Origin: Hyphomicrobiales bacterium | Lineage (GTDB): Bacteria > Pseudomonadota > Alphaproteobacteria > Rhizobiales > Phreatobacteraceae | Reading direction: 5' to 3' | Length of the DNA: 64,000 bases | NCBI GenBank assembly: GCA_017304475.1 | Contig: JAFKKV010000019.1 | Coordinates: 1-64,000 of the forward strand | In this document: one piece after another, positions 52,435-61,008 of the stretch | Layout of the letters: each line of letters begins with the position of its first letter | Position numbering within the stretch: position 1 is the stretch's first letter | Program-made: the position numbers and the translations under genes | Notes under the pieces: generated by a model | What the model saw: only the letters and a program-made list of their open reading frames with translations | The model's database searches: none | What the model was told of the DNA's origin: nothing

Positions 52435-53299
52435 CACGCGACCCCAGTGGTTGTACTTATTTTGAAACACAATCGCACACTCGACGTGTTGAATGTCAAG
52501 ACGGCCGGTCGCTCTTTTCACAAGTCCAGCGAATAAAACGGCGGGCTTTCGCCGCCACGCATCTTGGAACAGTTCAATATGATCTGCCCGACGAGCTGTA
52601 TCGAATCACGACAACAAAGCGCGATCGGCACAATGACCAACCTTGACGTAACTGACGGCGCCGGCATCACCTGCCGTGCAGTCAAGGAGAGTGCCGAACG
52701 CGAAGATTCCGCCCGAGAGGCCGAAGGATTGGACGTCGCGCGCGAAGATCATCGCACCATGAGAGATCGCTCCTGGGAGTGACGAGGATATTGCCCCTGT
52801 CGGAGAAATGGGCGGTGGAGTGATGGGTCGCTTGGGGGATATCGCCCCATGGACGCCCGCCGGCCCATCGCCAGCGAACAATCTCCGGTCGTTGCGATTC
52901 TGTCGTTGCCACCCAGGGCACCGGCCAACGCCCTTGCGGCGGACGATGTCGCGATCGGCGCCGTCCTTGCCGGCAGAACCGGCATCGGCGCCCGCGCGCC
53001 CGAAAGGCGCGCCGACGAACCATAGCCAAGCCGCATGCCATGCCCCCACTTGCCCCGCGCAGAACGGCGACGAGCCGATGCGCGGCCGCACGCTAGGCAG
53101 GTCAGGGGAAGACGTCGTCTCATTCTGTGCAGAACAGCGAGGACACCTTGCCGCACCCGAAACTCGGACGAGCGCACGCGTATCCGCTCGCGGCAATCAA
53201 CCCGTCATCACCGCTTTGCAGCAGTACGAGCACCAGAATGATCGAATGCGGGAGCGAACAGCCACTGCGCGCCTTCAAATTCAGTCGCGCGCGCGGTCG
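52435..53299. other. Long intergenic region without recognised genes
   Basis: Frames on both strands here are short, Arg/Ser/Pro-rich and lack ribosome-binding sites. The first part (52435-52640) is AT-richer and probably holds the promoter of the right autotransporter. I see no RNA or repeat of note. It could be decayed coding DNA between the autotransporter and the tRNA. Confidence 0.4.
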
Positions 53300-53384
53300 T
53301 GGTGCCCCCTGCCGGACTCGAACCGGCACGCCCGAAGGCGAGGGATTTTAAGTCCCTTATGGCTACCAGTTTCATCAAGGGGGC
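53300..53384 (-). tRNA. tRNA-Leu(UAA)
   Basis: The gene spans 85 nucleotides including an encoded CCA. The acceptor arms GCCCCCT and AGGGGGC pair, followed by A and CCA. The anticodon stem GGGA/TCCC closes the loop CTTAAAA, with anticodon TAA at 53348-53350. The variable arm CTCGCCTTCGGGCG is of the long, leucine type, and the T arm is GCCGGTTCGAGTCCGGC. The 3' end points left, towards the autotransporter genes; the AT-rich insert lies on its 5' side. Confidence 0.97.
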
Positions 53385-53675
53385 CAAGTAATCCGTGTAG
53401 CGGCACGCGCCAACGCCGGCAAGCCAAACGATCACACTATCGATGACGGAGCACCAAGCGTGGCGTCCTCAATCTAGTAGGTCATTGAAACAAAATCAGC
53501 GGCTTAGTAAGTCCGCGGCCATCTAAAAGGCCCGCATGTTGCGAGGCCGGCTACGTGTCGGCAGCTTGCAAATCCGCGTCCAATCGGTTCGCTCGATAAG
53601 ACGGTCGCTCTTGCTCATCTTGGCACCCAATCAGAGATCGACTCAATTATCGAACAGATCCATCGGCGAATAAAT

Positions 53676-55220
53676 TCACTCTGTTTGACCTGATGCCTTC
53701 TCTGCAAGAATTTCAGTCAGTTTAGCGACAACATATGACTCCGCCTCCAAGTACGATGGAACTACATTATCGACCATTGGGCGCCGTGGCTCCGTTTTCC
53801 ACTTCATTGCCTGCCCAGACCCATCTTTTCGTTTTCCTTTTTCAAACAAATCTCGATATCGGTAAGGCGATATTCCCATAAATGGTTGAAAAATGACCTT
53901 ATTCGCATCCGACTTTTCTTCGATCTGAATCGAGTCACTATGGAGTTGACGCGCATAACTCTTAGGGTACGGCTCAAGATAGACCACCCGTCTAACGCCA
54001 CTCGCGACAATATGCTTCGCACACAAATGACATGGGAACGTTGTCACATACATATTCGACCTTCGAACCGAAATGCCATTCCTCGCAGCATCGCAAATCG
54101 CTGACATTTCCGCATGTATTATGCGACCAAACTCAATTATATCCATAATTCTACTATCACGAAATCGACCGTTATTTTCTTCGCTAAACAATTTATCTAC
54201 GATAGCTTGAGTATTATTTAATTCTAGAAGATCATTGCTTAGCATTTTTTCTTTTGAAAGTCGATCAACAACATCAGCAAATATTTCAACTTTATTTATC
54301 TCGTTGGGATCATGCCCCTGCATTATGTCTCGACTATCGAATTCATCACCCGTCCAATAGGTCCCACCACCTGCTTTTGGAACCTCGTTGGCCCCCAAAC
54401 TAACGACCTCTCCCGTATCGCAAAAAATTGCAGCGCCCACCTGCCTAGACAGATCACAGGATCTTAGCGAAGCGGACTTAGCGAGGTACATTCCATACTC
54501 TTCACGAGTTGGAGAGATCTCATTGTTGCCGAACAGGGCTCCTATGAACCGAGAAATTGCAGCCGTCGCCGAAACTCGGTCGCTCGAATCAACAAATAGA
54601 TCGCCCAATGGGAATGCATTTCCCAAATTCTGACCAAATTCGTCCTCTTCTTTGGTATCACGCTGGATGAGGGATTTGGCACTGCTACGCGAACTCACTT
54701 CATCCTTTGTCCCACGTGAATTTATTTTAATTTGAGCAACAAGATTATCTTCCCGCCTTTGCGGGGATCCGTAGATCGAAATTTGAATAAATAATCGTCC
54801 ATAGACAGATCGAAGTAATTGGATCTCTTCTGGAGTTTTCAATTGCCGTACAATAAAAGATAAGCCGCGGAATTCCCCGCCCTCAGCTGTTTCACCCTGC
54901 CTTATCGTCCGCCTCCTATTCCTTATCGCGCCGATAGAGAGAGCAGCAAGAATGTCCTTTGAATTATAATGAGACCTAAGGTAATTTGCATAATCCATTT
55001 TCGTATTAAATGACTCAAAAACATCGTCTTCAACTATTTTTACCGGCGCCTCGATATCACGCATTGCTGACGAAACGCGAATTTCATGCGACGAATAATC
55101 GAAACTCCTCAGCGCATCCACTATTGACTGCTGAATATATATTAGATCGACCCCAATTGGGCCAACTAAGCCAAAAATCAAATCAGGATGGGTTTCCAGG
55201 GGCGCAAATTTTATAGGCAT
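53676..55220 (-). CDS. Anti-phage dCTP/dCMP deaminase (DcdV/AvcD type)
   Basis: The protein has 514 residues. The N-terminal domain (about 1-230) begins with LIFGLVGPIGVDLIYIQQSI, a degenerate P-loop-like segment. The C-terminal deaminase domain begins near LAKSASLRSCDLSRQVGAAI and carries the zinc site His369-Ala-Glu371 plus PCHLC (Cys397, Cys400). This two-domain layout is that of the phage-defence deaminases that drain dCTP/dCMP and so stop phage DNA synthesis. The gene is strikingly AT-rich against its surroundings, a sign of transfer. In the AvcID/DcdV systems a small RNA in the 5' region holds the enzyme off; the 86 bases upstream are the place to look. Confidence 0.88.
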   Translation of the reverse strand: MPIKFAPLETHPDLIFGLVGPIGVDLIYIQQSIVDALRSFDYSSHEIRVSSAMRDIEAPVKIVEDDVFESFNTKMDYANYLRSHYNSKDILAALSIGAIRNRRRTIRQGETAEGGEFRGLSFIVRQLKTPEEIQLLRSVYGRLFIQISIYGSPQRREDNLVAQIKINSRGTKDEVSSRSSAKSLIQRDTKEEDEFGQNLGNAFPLGDLFVDSSDRVSATAAISRFIGALFGNNEISPTREEYGMYLAKSASLRSCDLSRQVGAAIFCDTGEVVSLGANEVPKAGGGTYWTGDEFDSRDIMQGHDPNEINKVEIFADVVDRLSKEKMLSNDLLELNNTQAIVDKLFSEENNGRFRDSRIMDIIEFGRIIHAEMSAICDAARNGISVRRSNMYVTTFPCHLCAKHIVASGVRRVVYLEPYPKSYARQLHSDSIQIEEKSDANKVIFQPFMGISPYRYRDLFEKGKRKDGSGQAMKWKTEPRRPMVDNVVPSYLEAESYVVAKLTEILAEKASGQTE

Positions 55221-55306
55221 GGCTCATCCATCAAAAGTTCACGATTTGAATTGAACCTAAGCGCCTCAGGTGTACGGTATCGACGATTCTCGCGGGGGAG
55301 ATGGCC

Positions 55307-55516
55307 ATGGTTTCATCTAGATCACCATCAGCTGGCTGGCTTAGCACTGAAATCGAATCGGCAATCGATGAAGTTGCTGCAAAATCCTATATTCCGCAAG
55401 CAGTTAAAGATGGTTTCAACCAAGCCCGAGGCGTCATACTTGGGTCGAAAATTATCGCGGAAAAAGATCGAAATTCAAATTTGTCAATTCCGGTAAAGGC
55501 AAAGCGTCACGCTTAA
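55307..55516 (+). CDS. Unrecognised small protein divergent from the deaminase
   Basis: The protein has 69 residues from ATG 55307, chosen because GGGGGAG lies six bases before it; an ATG at 55301 touches that site. It begins MVSSRSPSAGWLSTEIESAI, then helix-prone DEVAAKSYIPQAVKDGFNQA, and ends in a basic tail (PVKAKRHA). It shares the AT-rich composition of the deaminase gene and starts 86 bases from it, divergently, so it arrived in the same insert. It has no known motif. It could be a regulator, an antitoxin-like partner, or a relic. Confidence 0.5.
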   Translation: MVSSRSPSAGWLSTEIESAIDEVAAKSYIPQAVKDGFNQARGVILGSKIIAEKDRNSNLSIPVKAKRHA

Positions 55517-55718
55517 GCCCCGGTTACACCAAGAATCTGGCGCGGAGCTGCTCCTGCCGAGCGCCCGCCATACGGGGTAGTGGCCGAAATTGGTAAAGAT
55601 TGACGGTTGCGCCTACTAGCCAGCCTCCCTGCGGGAAGCCGGCGAGAGTGAGGTCTACCTGCTCGAAGCGCTCCCCTGTTACCGCTGTAATGGTGCAGCC
55701 GACAAGGGCCGCCCAGTT

Positions 55719-55832
55719 GAGCGAAGGTTCGTTCTGGGCGAACGGCGCCAGTAAGGACTGCGGATATTAGGTGTTGTCCAGCGCCTGCGGCGCCAGACCG
55801 GCAAGGTCCGGCTGTGCAGCAGGATCACGGCG
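55719..55832 (-). pseudogene. Fragment of an MhqD-like esterase gene
   Basis: About 110 bases match the N-terminal part of the intact esterase gene at 59194-59844. TTCTGGGCGAACGGCGCCAG, then AAGGACTGCGGATA, and CAGCAGGATCA near the 5' end are shared in the same order. About 50 bases between GTCCGGCTG and GCAGCAGGATC are missing relative to the intact copy, and frame is lost. It has no usable reading frame. It marks a decayed second copy of the esterase, at the right edge of the AT-rich insert. Confidence 0.8.
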
Positions 55833-55847
55833 GAATGAACTCGAGGC

Positions 55848-56705
55848 TCAGCCGGCCGAGGCGCGATGTTCCCTGAAGGCCGCCGCCAGCGTGCGCAAGG
55901 CAGCGCGGGATTTGGCGTCGGACAACGTCGAATGCAGCACGATCTCCGATGACGGCAGCGCCGGCAGCCCGAATCGTTCGCCGACATCGACCGTCCCGGG
56001 CGGTATGACGCGGCAGGAAAACACCGAGACCGCGAGACCAGCCGAGACCGCCGCCATGACGGCGGAAGATCCGCCGCCGAGAAACACCTCGGTCCAGTCG
56101 ATGCCGGCCGCGTCGAGGGCGCGTGTCGCGATATCCCGGACGCCGCAGGCCGGCGCCAACGCGGCAAACCGCAGTGGCTCGCCCTGCCGATATTCGAAAC
56201 CCGGCGCCGCGAACCAGCCGAAATGTTCGGGCCCGAGCGCCTCGCCGTCCCGCCGGTCATCCTCCCGGCGGATGATGGTCGCGTCGAGTTCGCCGCGATC
56301 GAAAGCGTCGAGGAGATTGCGCGAACAGTCGAGCTGCACCTCGATGGTCAGCGCCGGATCATGCGCGTGCAACCGGGCGAGCAGGGTTGGAACTTCCGGC
56401 CCCATGACATGGGCGGCGATGCCGAGCGCGAAGCGACGGCGCGACGAGGACAGGCCGGCGAGCGCCCGCTCATGGGCGGCCAGGAAGTCGCGGGCGGCGT
56501 CGAGGAACACCGCGCCGCGCGCCGACAGCCGCACCAGCCGCGGGGTCCGCTCGATCAGCTTGTGGCCGAGCCGGTCCTCCAGCCGTTTCAACTTGACGCT
56601 GATCGCCCCCTGCGTGGAGCCGAGCGCCTCGGCGGCGCGGGTGAAACTCTGCAGGTCGGCGATGGCCACGAAGGCTTTGACGGCATCGACATCGAGCGAC
56701 GTCAT
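55848..56705 (-). CDS. LysR-family transcription regulator
   Basis: The protein has 285 residues. The N-terminal winged HTH is VDAVKAFVAIADLQSFTRAAEALGSTQGAISVKLKRLEDRLG. The C-terminal effector domain includes FGWFAAPGFEYRQGEPLRFAAL. The start is taken as ATG 56705; two upstream ATGs are possible and none has a good Shine-Dalgarno. It is divergent from a DHA2-type MFS pump across 237 bases, the usual layout of a LysR regulator and its target. Confidence 0.9.
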   Translation of the reverse strand: MTSLDVDAVKAFVAIADLQSFTRAAEALGSTQGAISVKLKRLEDRLGHKLIERTPRLVRLSARGAVFLDAARDFLAAHERALAGLSSSRRRFALGIAAHVMGPEVPTLLARLHAHDPALTIEVQLDCSRNLLDAFDRGELDATIIRREDDRRDGEALGPEHFGWFAAPGFEYRQGEPLRFAALAPACGVRDIATRALDAAGIDWTEVFLGGGSSAVMAAVSAGLAVSVFSCRVIPPGTVDVGERFGLPALPSSEIVLHSTLSDAKSRAALRTLAAAFREHRASAG

Positions 56706-56942
56706 GGGAAGCATCCGAAATTGTTGTCTCTGAAATATCCAGCCATCCAATTCAGCGATGATCAAGGCCGGACTATGTTGCCGCATCAAGGCAACAGGCG
56801 GACCGGGCGGGAGGCCGGCCCCCCGCGCGGGGGAGCATCCGAACAGGTGGGCATTCCCTCAGGCGCCGGCAATGCCGCGCGCCCGCGCTGCTCATCTGCG
56901 GATTTCGCCATTGTCCGTCTCGACACCGAAAGACCTAACAAC

Positions 56943-58496
56943 ATGACCCATGCCTCGTCGGGCCGAAGCGCGATCGCTCTGGCCGCCATCTGTCTCTCCG
57001 CCCTTATGTTCGGCCTGGAAATCTCCAGCGTTCCGGCGATCCTGCCGACCCTGGAACACGTGCTGCACGCCGACTTCAAGCAGCTCCAGTGGATCATGAA
57101 CGCCTATACCATCGCCTGCACCACGGTCCTGATGGCGACCGGAACGCTCGCCGATCGTTATGGCCGCAAGCGCGTTTTCCTGATCGGCATCGTCGCCTTC
57201 GGCGTCACCTCGCTGGTTTGCGGCCTGGCGCGGGACGCCACCTTGCTGATCGCCGCCCGCTTCCTCCAGGGCATGAGCGGCGGCGTCATGCTGATCTGCC
57301 AGGTCGCCATTCTGTCGCATCAATTTCGCGAGGGCCGCGAGCGCGGCATGGCCTTCGGCTGGTGGGGCATCATTTTCGGCATTGGCCTCGGCTTCGGACC
57401 GATCGTCGGCGGTGCGATCGTCGCGCTGTCGAATTGGCAATGGGTCTTCCTGGTGCACGGCGTGCTTGCGCTACTGACGCTCGGGCTCGCCATCGGCAGC
57501 GTCACGGAATCGAGAGACCCGGAGGCGAAGAGCCTGGATGTCGCTGGTATCGCCACCTTGTCGGCCGCGGTCTTCTGCCTTGCCTATTTCATTACCCAGG
57601 GGCCTGATCTCGGCTTCACCAGTCCGGCCGCCCAGGCGATCCTCGGCATTGCCGTCGCCAGTTTCGTCGCCTTCGTCATCGCCGAGAAGATCAGCCGGCG
57701 TCCGATGTTCGATTTTTCGGTGTTCCGGATCCGCAGCTTTTCCGGCGCCCTGCTCGGCTCGGTCGGCATGAATTTCAGCTTCTGGCCGTTCATGATCTAC
57801 CTGCCGATCTATTTCCAGGCCGGCCTCGGTTATGACAGCGTCGCCACGGGGCTGGCCCTGCTGGCCTATACGCTGCCGACCCTGGTCGTGCCGCCCCTGG
57901 GCGAGCAACTCGCGCTGCGCTACCGGCCGGGCCTGGTCATCCCCGCGGGCCTGGTCACCATCGGCCTCGGCTTTTTCCTGATGTGGATCGGCAGCCATGC
58001 CGATCAGGCAAGCTGGCTGACCATGCTGCCCGGCTGCCTGATCGCCGGAACTGGCCTCGGCCTGACCAATACGCCAGTGACCAATACGACCACGGCATCG
58101 GTGCCGACCGAGCGCGCCGGCATGGCCTCCGGCATCGACATGAGCGCCCGCATGATCTCGCTTTCCGTCAACATCGCCTTGATGGGCGTCATCCTGGTCG
58201 AAGGCACGCTGTCCCACCTGCGCAGCGCGCTGCCGTCCCTCGACGCGGCGCAGTTGCGGCCCCTGGCGGAACGGATCGCCGCCGGCAACATCACCGCCGC
58301 CACGCAGGGCGCCGCCGATCCCTCATCGCTCGGCGCGGGCGCCGGCCTCGTCCACCAGGCGCTGGTTCACGGCTTCGGATGGGTTCTGCTGTTCGGCGGC
58401 ATCGGCATCTGGGTGCTGGCGGCGCTGAGCTTCATCGTCTTCGGAGCCGCGGCGCCCGCCAGTTCGCCGACGCCATGTCAGCGCGCCTCGTCATAG
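56943..58496 (+). CDS. DHA2-family MFS multidrug exporter (EmrB/QacA type)
   Basis: The protein has 517 residues and about fourteen predicted membrane helices. Marks are ILPTLEHVLHADFKQLQWIMNAYTI, motif A GTLADRYGRKRVFLIG and motif C-like IIFGIGLGFGPIVGGAIVAL in helix 5. It probably exports hydrophobic or cationic toxic compounds by proton antiport. The frame upstream of 56943 is antisense to lysR. The last 19 bases overlap the convergent DUF4287/DUF5655 gene. Confidence 0.92.
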   Translation: MTHASSGRSAIALAAICLSALMFGLEISSVPAILPTLEHVLHADFKQLQWIMNAYTIACTTVLMATGTLADRYGRKRVFLIGIVAFGVTSLVCGLARDATLLIAARFLQGMSGGVMLICQVAILSHQFREGRERGMAFGWWGIIFGIGLGFGPIVGGAIVALSNWQWVFLVHGVLALLTLGLAIGSVTESRDPEAKSLDVAGIATLSAAVFCLAYFITQGPDLGFTSPAAQAILGIAVASFVAFVIAEKISRRPMFDFSVFRIRSFSGALLGSVGMNFSFWPFMIYLPIYFQAGLGYDSVATGLALLAYTLPTLVVPPLGEQLALRYRPGLVIPAGLVTIGLGFFLMWIGSHADQASWLTMLPGCLIAGTGLGLTNTPVTNTTTASVPTERAGMASGIDMSARMISLSVNIALMGVILVEGTLSHLRSALPSLDAAQLRPLAERIAAGNITAATQGAADPSSLGAGAGLVHQALVHGFGWVLLFGGIGIWVLAALSFIVFGAAAPASSPTPCQRASS

Positions 58497-59032
58497 GCGC
58501 GGCGCAGCCACTCCATGAGCTCGGCATCGAGCTCCGCCGCGTCGGTCAGGCGCACACGGTGGGTGACCATGCTGTTCCATGAGCCGGCGGCCACGAAACG
58601 CGCGGTCGCGTCCACACCCTTGCGCTTGATGCCGATATCCATGTGCCCGGCCGAGGGTGACACGATGGCGAATTTCTTCTTGGCCCGCACCAGGCTGGCA
58701 TAGCTGTCGGTCGGTGCCACCGAGACGTCGTCACCGAAGGCCCTGATGTCACGCAGCAGGCTGTCGAAGCACGATTGCCAGGCCGCCTTGCCGCCGGCGA
58801 ACAGCTTGGCGATGCGGTCGTCCGGGGCGCCCCGCGGTTCGCCATCAGCCTTGAGCAGGGCGTAGATCGCCATCGCATGGCCGCGGCCGAGCCCGAAATC
58901 CTGGGCAAGCCAAGCCACGACATCGCCGGCCTTGGCGCCCACGAGCCCCTTTTCGGCCGCCAGCGCCCTGAAATCGTCAGGACCTTTGCCGGTCTTTTCC
59001 TTGATGGTGTCGAGATAGGCTTGAAACGACAT
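58478..59032 (-). CDS. DUF4287 / DUF5655 domain protein
   Basis: The protein has 184 residues from ATG 59032, which has GGGGGA upstream. The N-terminal DUF4287 (MSFQAYLDTIKEKTGKGPDDFRALAAEKG through GRGHAMAIYALLK) is followed by a DUF5655 domain (WQSCFDSLLRDIRAFGDDVSVAPTDSYASLVRAKKKFAIV). The pair is a common cytoplasmic protein in alphaproteobacteria and actinobacteria. DUF4287 may bind nucleotides or DNA; no activity is established. It overlaps the end of the MFS gene on the other strand by 19 bases. Confidence 0.9.
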   Translation of the reverse strand: MSFQAYLDTIKEKTGKGPDDFRALAAEKGLVGAKAGDVVAWLAQDFGLGRGHAMAIYALLKADGEPRGAPDDRIAKLFAGGKAAWQSCFDSLLRDIRAFGDDVSVAPTDSYASLVRAKKKFAIVSPSAGHMDIGIKRKGVDATARFVAAGSWNSMVTHRVRLTDAAELDAELMEWLRRAYDEAR

Positions 59033-59193
59033 GGCATTCCCCCGGAAACGACCGGCAACCTGCCCCAGCCGATGTCCGGCGCCAAGCCAGTGGTCGATCG
59101 TTTCCTGTGCAAGAATCATGTCTGTCGGGGGCGCGGAAGCGAAACGTTCCGCGCCCGCCTGGAGGCCATGGGGCTTGCGGGGCGCGGCCGAAA

Positions 59194-59844
59194 TCACCCG
59201 GCCTTGCCGCCATCCAGGACACCGACGATCAGCCGCCTGACCTGGCCGATCTCGTCGTCGTTGATGGTGTGGCCCATGCCCGGATAGATCCGCTCGACCA
59301 CCTCGGCGCCGAGGGTTGCCAGCACCCGGCTCGTCTCCTTCACCCGAGCGAGCGGGATATGGCCGTCGACATCGCTGCAGCCGAGGAAGACCGGTGTGCC
59401 GTCGAGCGTGCCGGCATAGTCGCGCGGCGCACCCTCTGGACCGATCAGGCCGCCGCTCAGGCCCGCCACGCCGCCGAAGCGGCGGGCATTGCGCGCGGCA
59501 TATTCGAGCGCCAGGCAGGCCCCTTGCGAGAAGCCGGCGAGGATGATGCGCTCCGGCCCGAAGCCTTCTGCGGCAAGCCCGTCCACGGTGCCGCCGACAA
59601 TGCCGAGGGCGCGTGTCAGGAACGGCTCGTTCTGGGCGAACGGCGCCAGGAAGGACTGCGGATACCAGCTGTGGCCCGGCGCCTGCGGCGCGAGATAAGC
59701 GAGGTCCGGCTGCGCCAGCACCTCGGCCAGCGACAGCATGCCCTCGGCGCTCGCGCCGCGCCCGTGCAGCAGGATCATGGCGGCCCGGGCGCGGTGCAGC
59801 GGCGCACCGGCGCGGACGACGTTCAAGGTCTGATCGATGGCCAT
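59194..59844 (-). CDS. Phospholipase/carboxylesterase-type alpha/beta hydrolase (MhqD-like)
   Basis: The protein has 216 residues. It shows MILLHGRGASAEGML (oxyanion), the nucleophile in ILAGFSQGACLALEYA, the Asp in LGCSDVDGHIPL and the His in YPGMGHTINDDE. Its closest pattern is the MhqD/YodD group that accompanies hydroquinone dioxygenases. The start overlaps the stop of the dioxygenase gene as TGATG, so they are translationally coupled. It probably hydrolyses an ester or lactone produced during quinone detoxification. A decayed partial copy is at 55719-55832. Confidence 0.88.
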   Translation of the reverse strand: MAIDQTLNVVRAGAPLHRARAAMILLHGRGASAEGMLSLAEVLAQPDLAYLAPQAPGHSWYPQSFLAPFAQNEPFLTRALGIVGGTVDGLAAEGFGPERIILAGFSQGACLALEYAARNARRFGGVAGLSGGLIGPEGAPRDYAGTLDGTPVFLGCSDVDGHIPLARVKETSRVLATLGAEVVERIYPGMGHTINDDEIGQVRRLIVGVLDGGKAG

Positions 59845-60773
59845 CAGGCTGTCTCCAGCGGGGCGAGGATCTTCTCGAGGTCCTTGCGGCGCGGTTCGAG
59901 GAAAGCGGGCAGCTTCAGGTCCTGGCCGAGCGTGGCGAGCGGCTCGTCGACGGTGAAGCCGGGGACGTCGGTGGCGATCTCGAAGATCACGCCGCCGGGT
60001 TCGCGGAAATAGACCGAGCGGAAATATTGCCGGTCCTTCTGCTCGGTCACCTGCAGGCGGTGATGGGCGCCGAGCTTGCGCGCCATTTCGGCCTGTTCGG
60101 CGTCATCGGCCGCCCGGAACGCGACATGATGCACCGAGCCACGGCCCATGGCGCCGCGCGTGCCGCCCTTGACCTGCCTGATGTCGACGATGCCGCCGGC
60201 GGCCTCGCTGCCGCGATAGCGGATGAGATCGCCGTCACGGCCGGCCTCGCTGAAGCCGAAGACATCGGTCAGCACGGCGCCGGTGGCATCCGCCGTCTCG
60301 ATCGCCAGGGTGACGCCATGGAACCCCCTGATGGCATGCTCGGCCGGAATGTCGTCACGCGCCCAGCCGGGTTCGTTTTCAGCGCCGGCGACGCCGACGA
60401 GGGCCAGCCGCATGCCGTCGGGATCGGCGAAGCCGAGCACCGGCTCGCCGAAACGCTCGACCACGGCGTCATGGGCGATGCCCTTGTCGGCGAGGCGCCG
60501 GGCCCAGAAGTCGATCGAGCCGGCGGGCACGCGAAACCGCGTCTCGTCGGTCAGGCCGACGCCGCCCCGTCCAAGGCCCGCATGGTCCCAGGGGAAGAAG
60601 GTCAGGATCGTGCCGGGCTGGCCGGCCTCGTCGCCGTAATAGAGGTGATAGGTGCCGGGATCGTCGAAATTGACCGTCTTCTTGACGAAACGCAGGCCAA
60701 GGGCGCGCACGTAGAAATCCAGATTGCGGTGGGCCGAGCCCGAAATCGCCGTGACGTGGTGAATACCGGACAT
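59844..60773 (-). CDS. Ring-cleaving (hydroquinone-type) extradiol dioxygenase, MhqO-like
   Basis: The protein has 309 residues and two vicinal-oxygen-chelate (glyoxalase-like) halves. Iron ligands fit His in MSGIHHVTAISG, His in GRGSVHHVAFRA and Glu in PGGVIFEIATD. LDFYVRALGLRFVKKTVNFDDPGTYHLYYGD and AGQPGTILTFFPW are marks of the MhqO/LinE/PcpA-type family, which open hydroquinone-like rings. The start at 60773 fits family N-termini. The gene is coupled to the esterase downstream and lies in the same direction as wrbA upstream. Confidence 0.9.
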   Translation of the reverse strand: MSGIHHVTAISGSAHRNLDFYVRALGLRFVKKTVNFDDPGTYHLYYGDEAGQPGTILTFFPWDHAGLGRGGVGLTDETRFRVPAGSIDFWARRLADKGIAHDAVVERFGEPVLGFADPDGMRLALVGVAGAENEPGWARDDIPAEHAIRGFHGVTLAIETADATGAVLTDVFGFSEAGRDGDLIRYRGSEAAGGIVDIRQVKGGTRGAMGRGSVHHVAFRAADDAEQAEMARKLGAHHRLQVTEQKDRQYFRSVYFREPGGVIFEIATDVPGFTVDEPLATLGQDLKLPAFLEPRRKDLEKILAPLETA

Positions 60774-60942
60774 GATGGGATCCTTTCCGTCCCGTCGTCC
60801 ATGCGACGGGGCAACGCTGTTGATGACGCTGATATTGACCCGGGCCCCAGGAAAGACAATCGGCACAAAACGGCAGACACTGTCTACGATTGGATGACAA
60901 AGAGCCCGTGTCGCGCCGCATCCGGCAGCGATGCGCCAGACG

Positions 60943-60972
60943 AAAAAAAGCGCCCCTGGAGACCAGGGGCGC
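60943..60972 (-). terminator. Intrinsic terminator between wrbA and the dioxygenase gene
   Basis: The 10-bp stem GCGCCCCTGG/CCAGGGGCGC with a 3-base loop is preceded on the plus strand by seven A residues, giving a U-run for the minus-strand wrbA transcript. It lies 37 bases after the wrbA stop. The dioxygenase may therefore have its own promoter within 60774-60942. Confidence 0.9.
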
Positions 60973-61008
60973 CTTCGATGCGAGAGAACGGGAAAGGGAA
61001 AGCGAGCT

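Noticed and set aside
55188..55496. 102-codon plus-strand frame overlapping the small ORF at 55307
   Set aside because: It starts inside the deaminase coding region, has no ribosome-binding site and is out of frame with the better-supported ORF.
53300..55832. Search for a duplicated tRNA-Leu 3' end as an attachment site
   Set aside because: I compared the tRNA end with the insert borders by eye and saw no second copy. It would need a computed repeat search to exclude fully.
56223..56942. N-terminal extension of the MFS exporter frame
   Set aside because: It runs antisense through the LysR gene, and family N-termini match the ATG at 56943.
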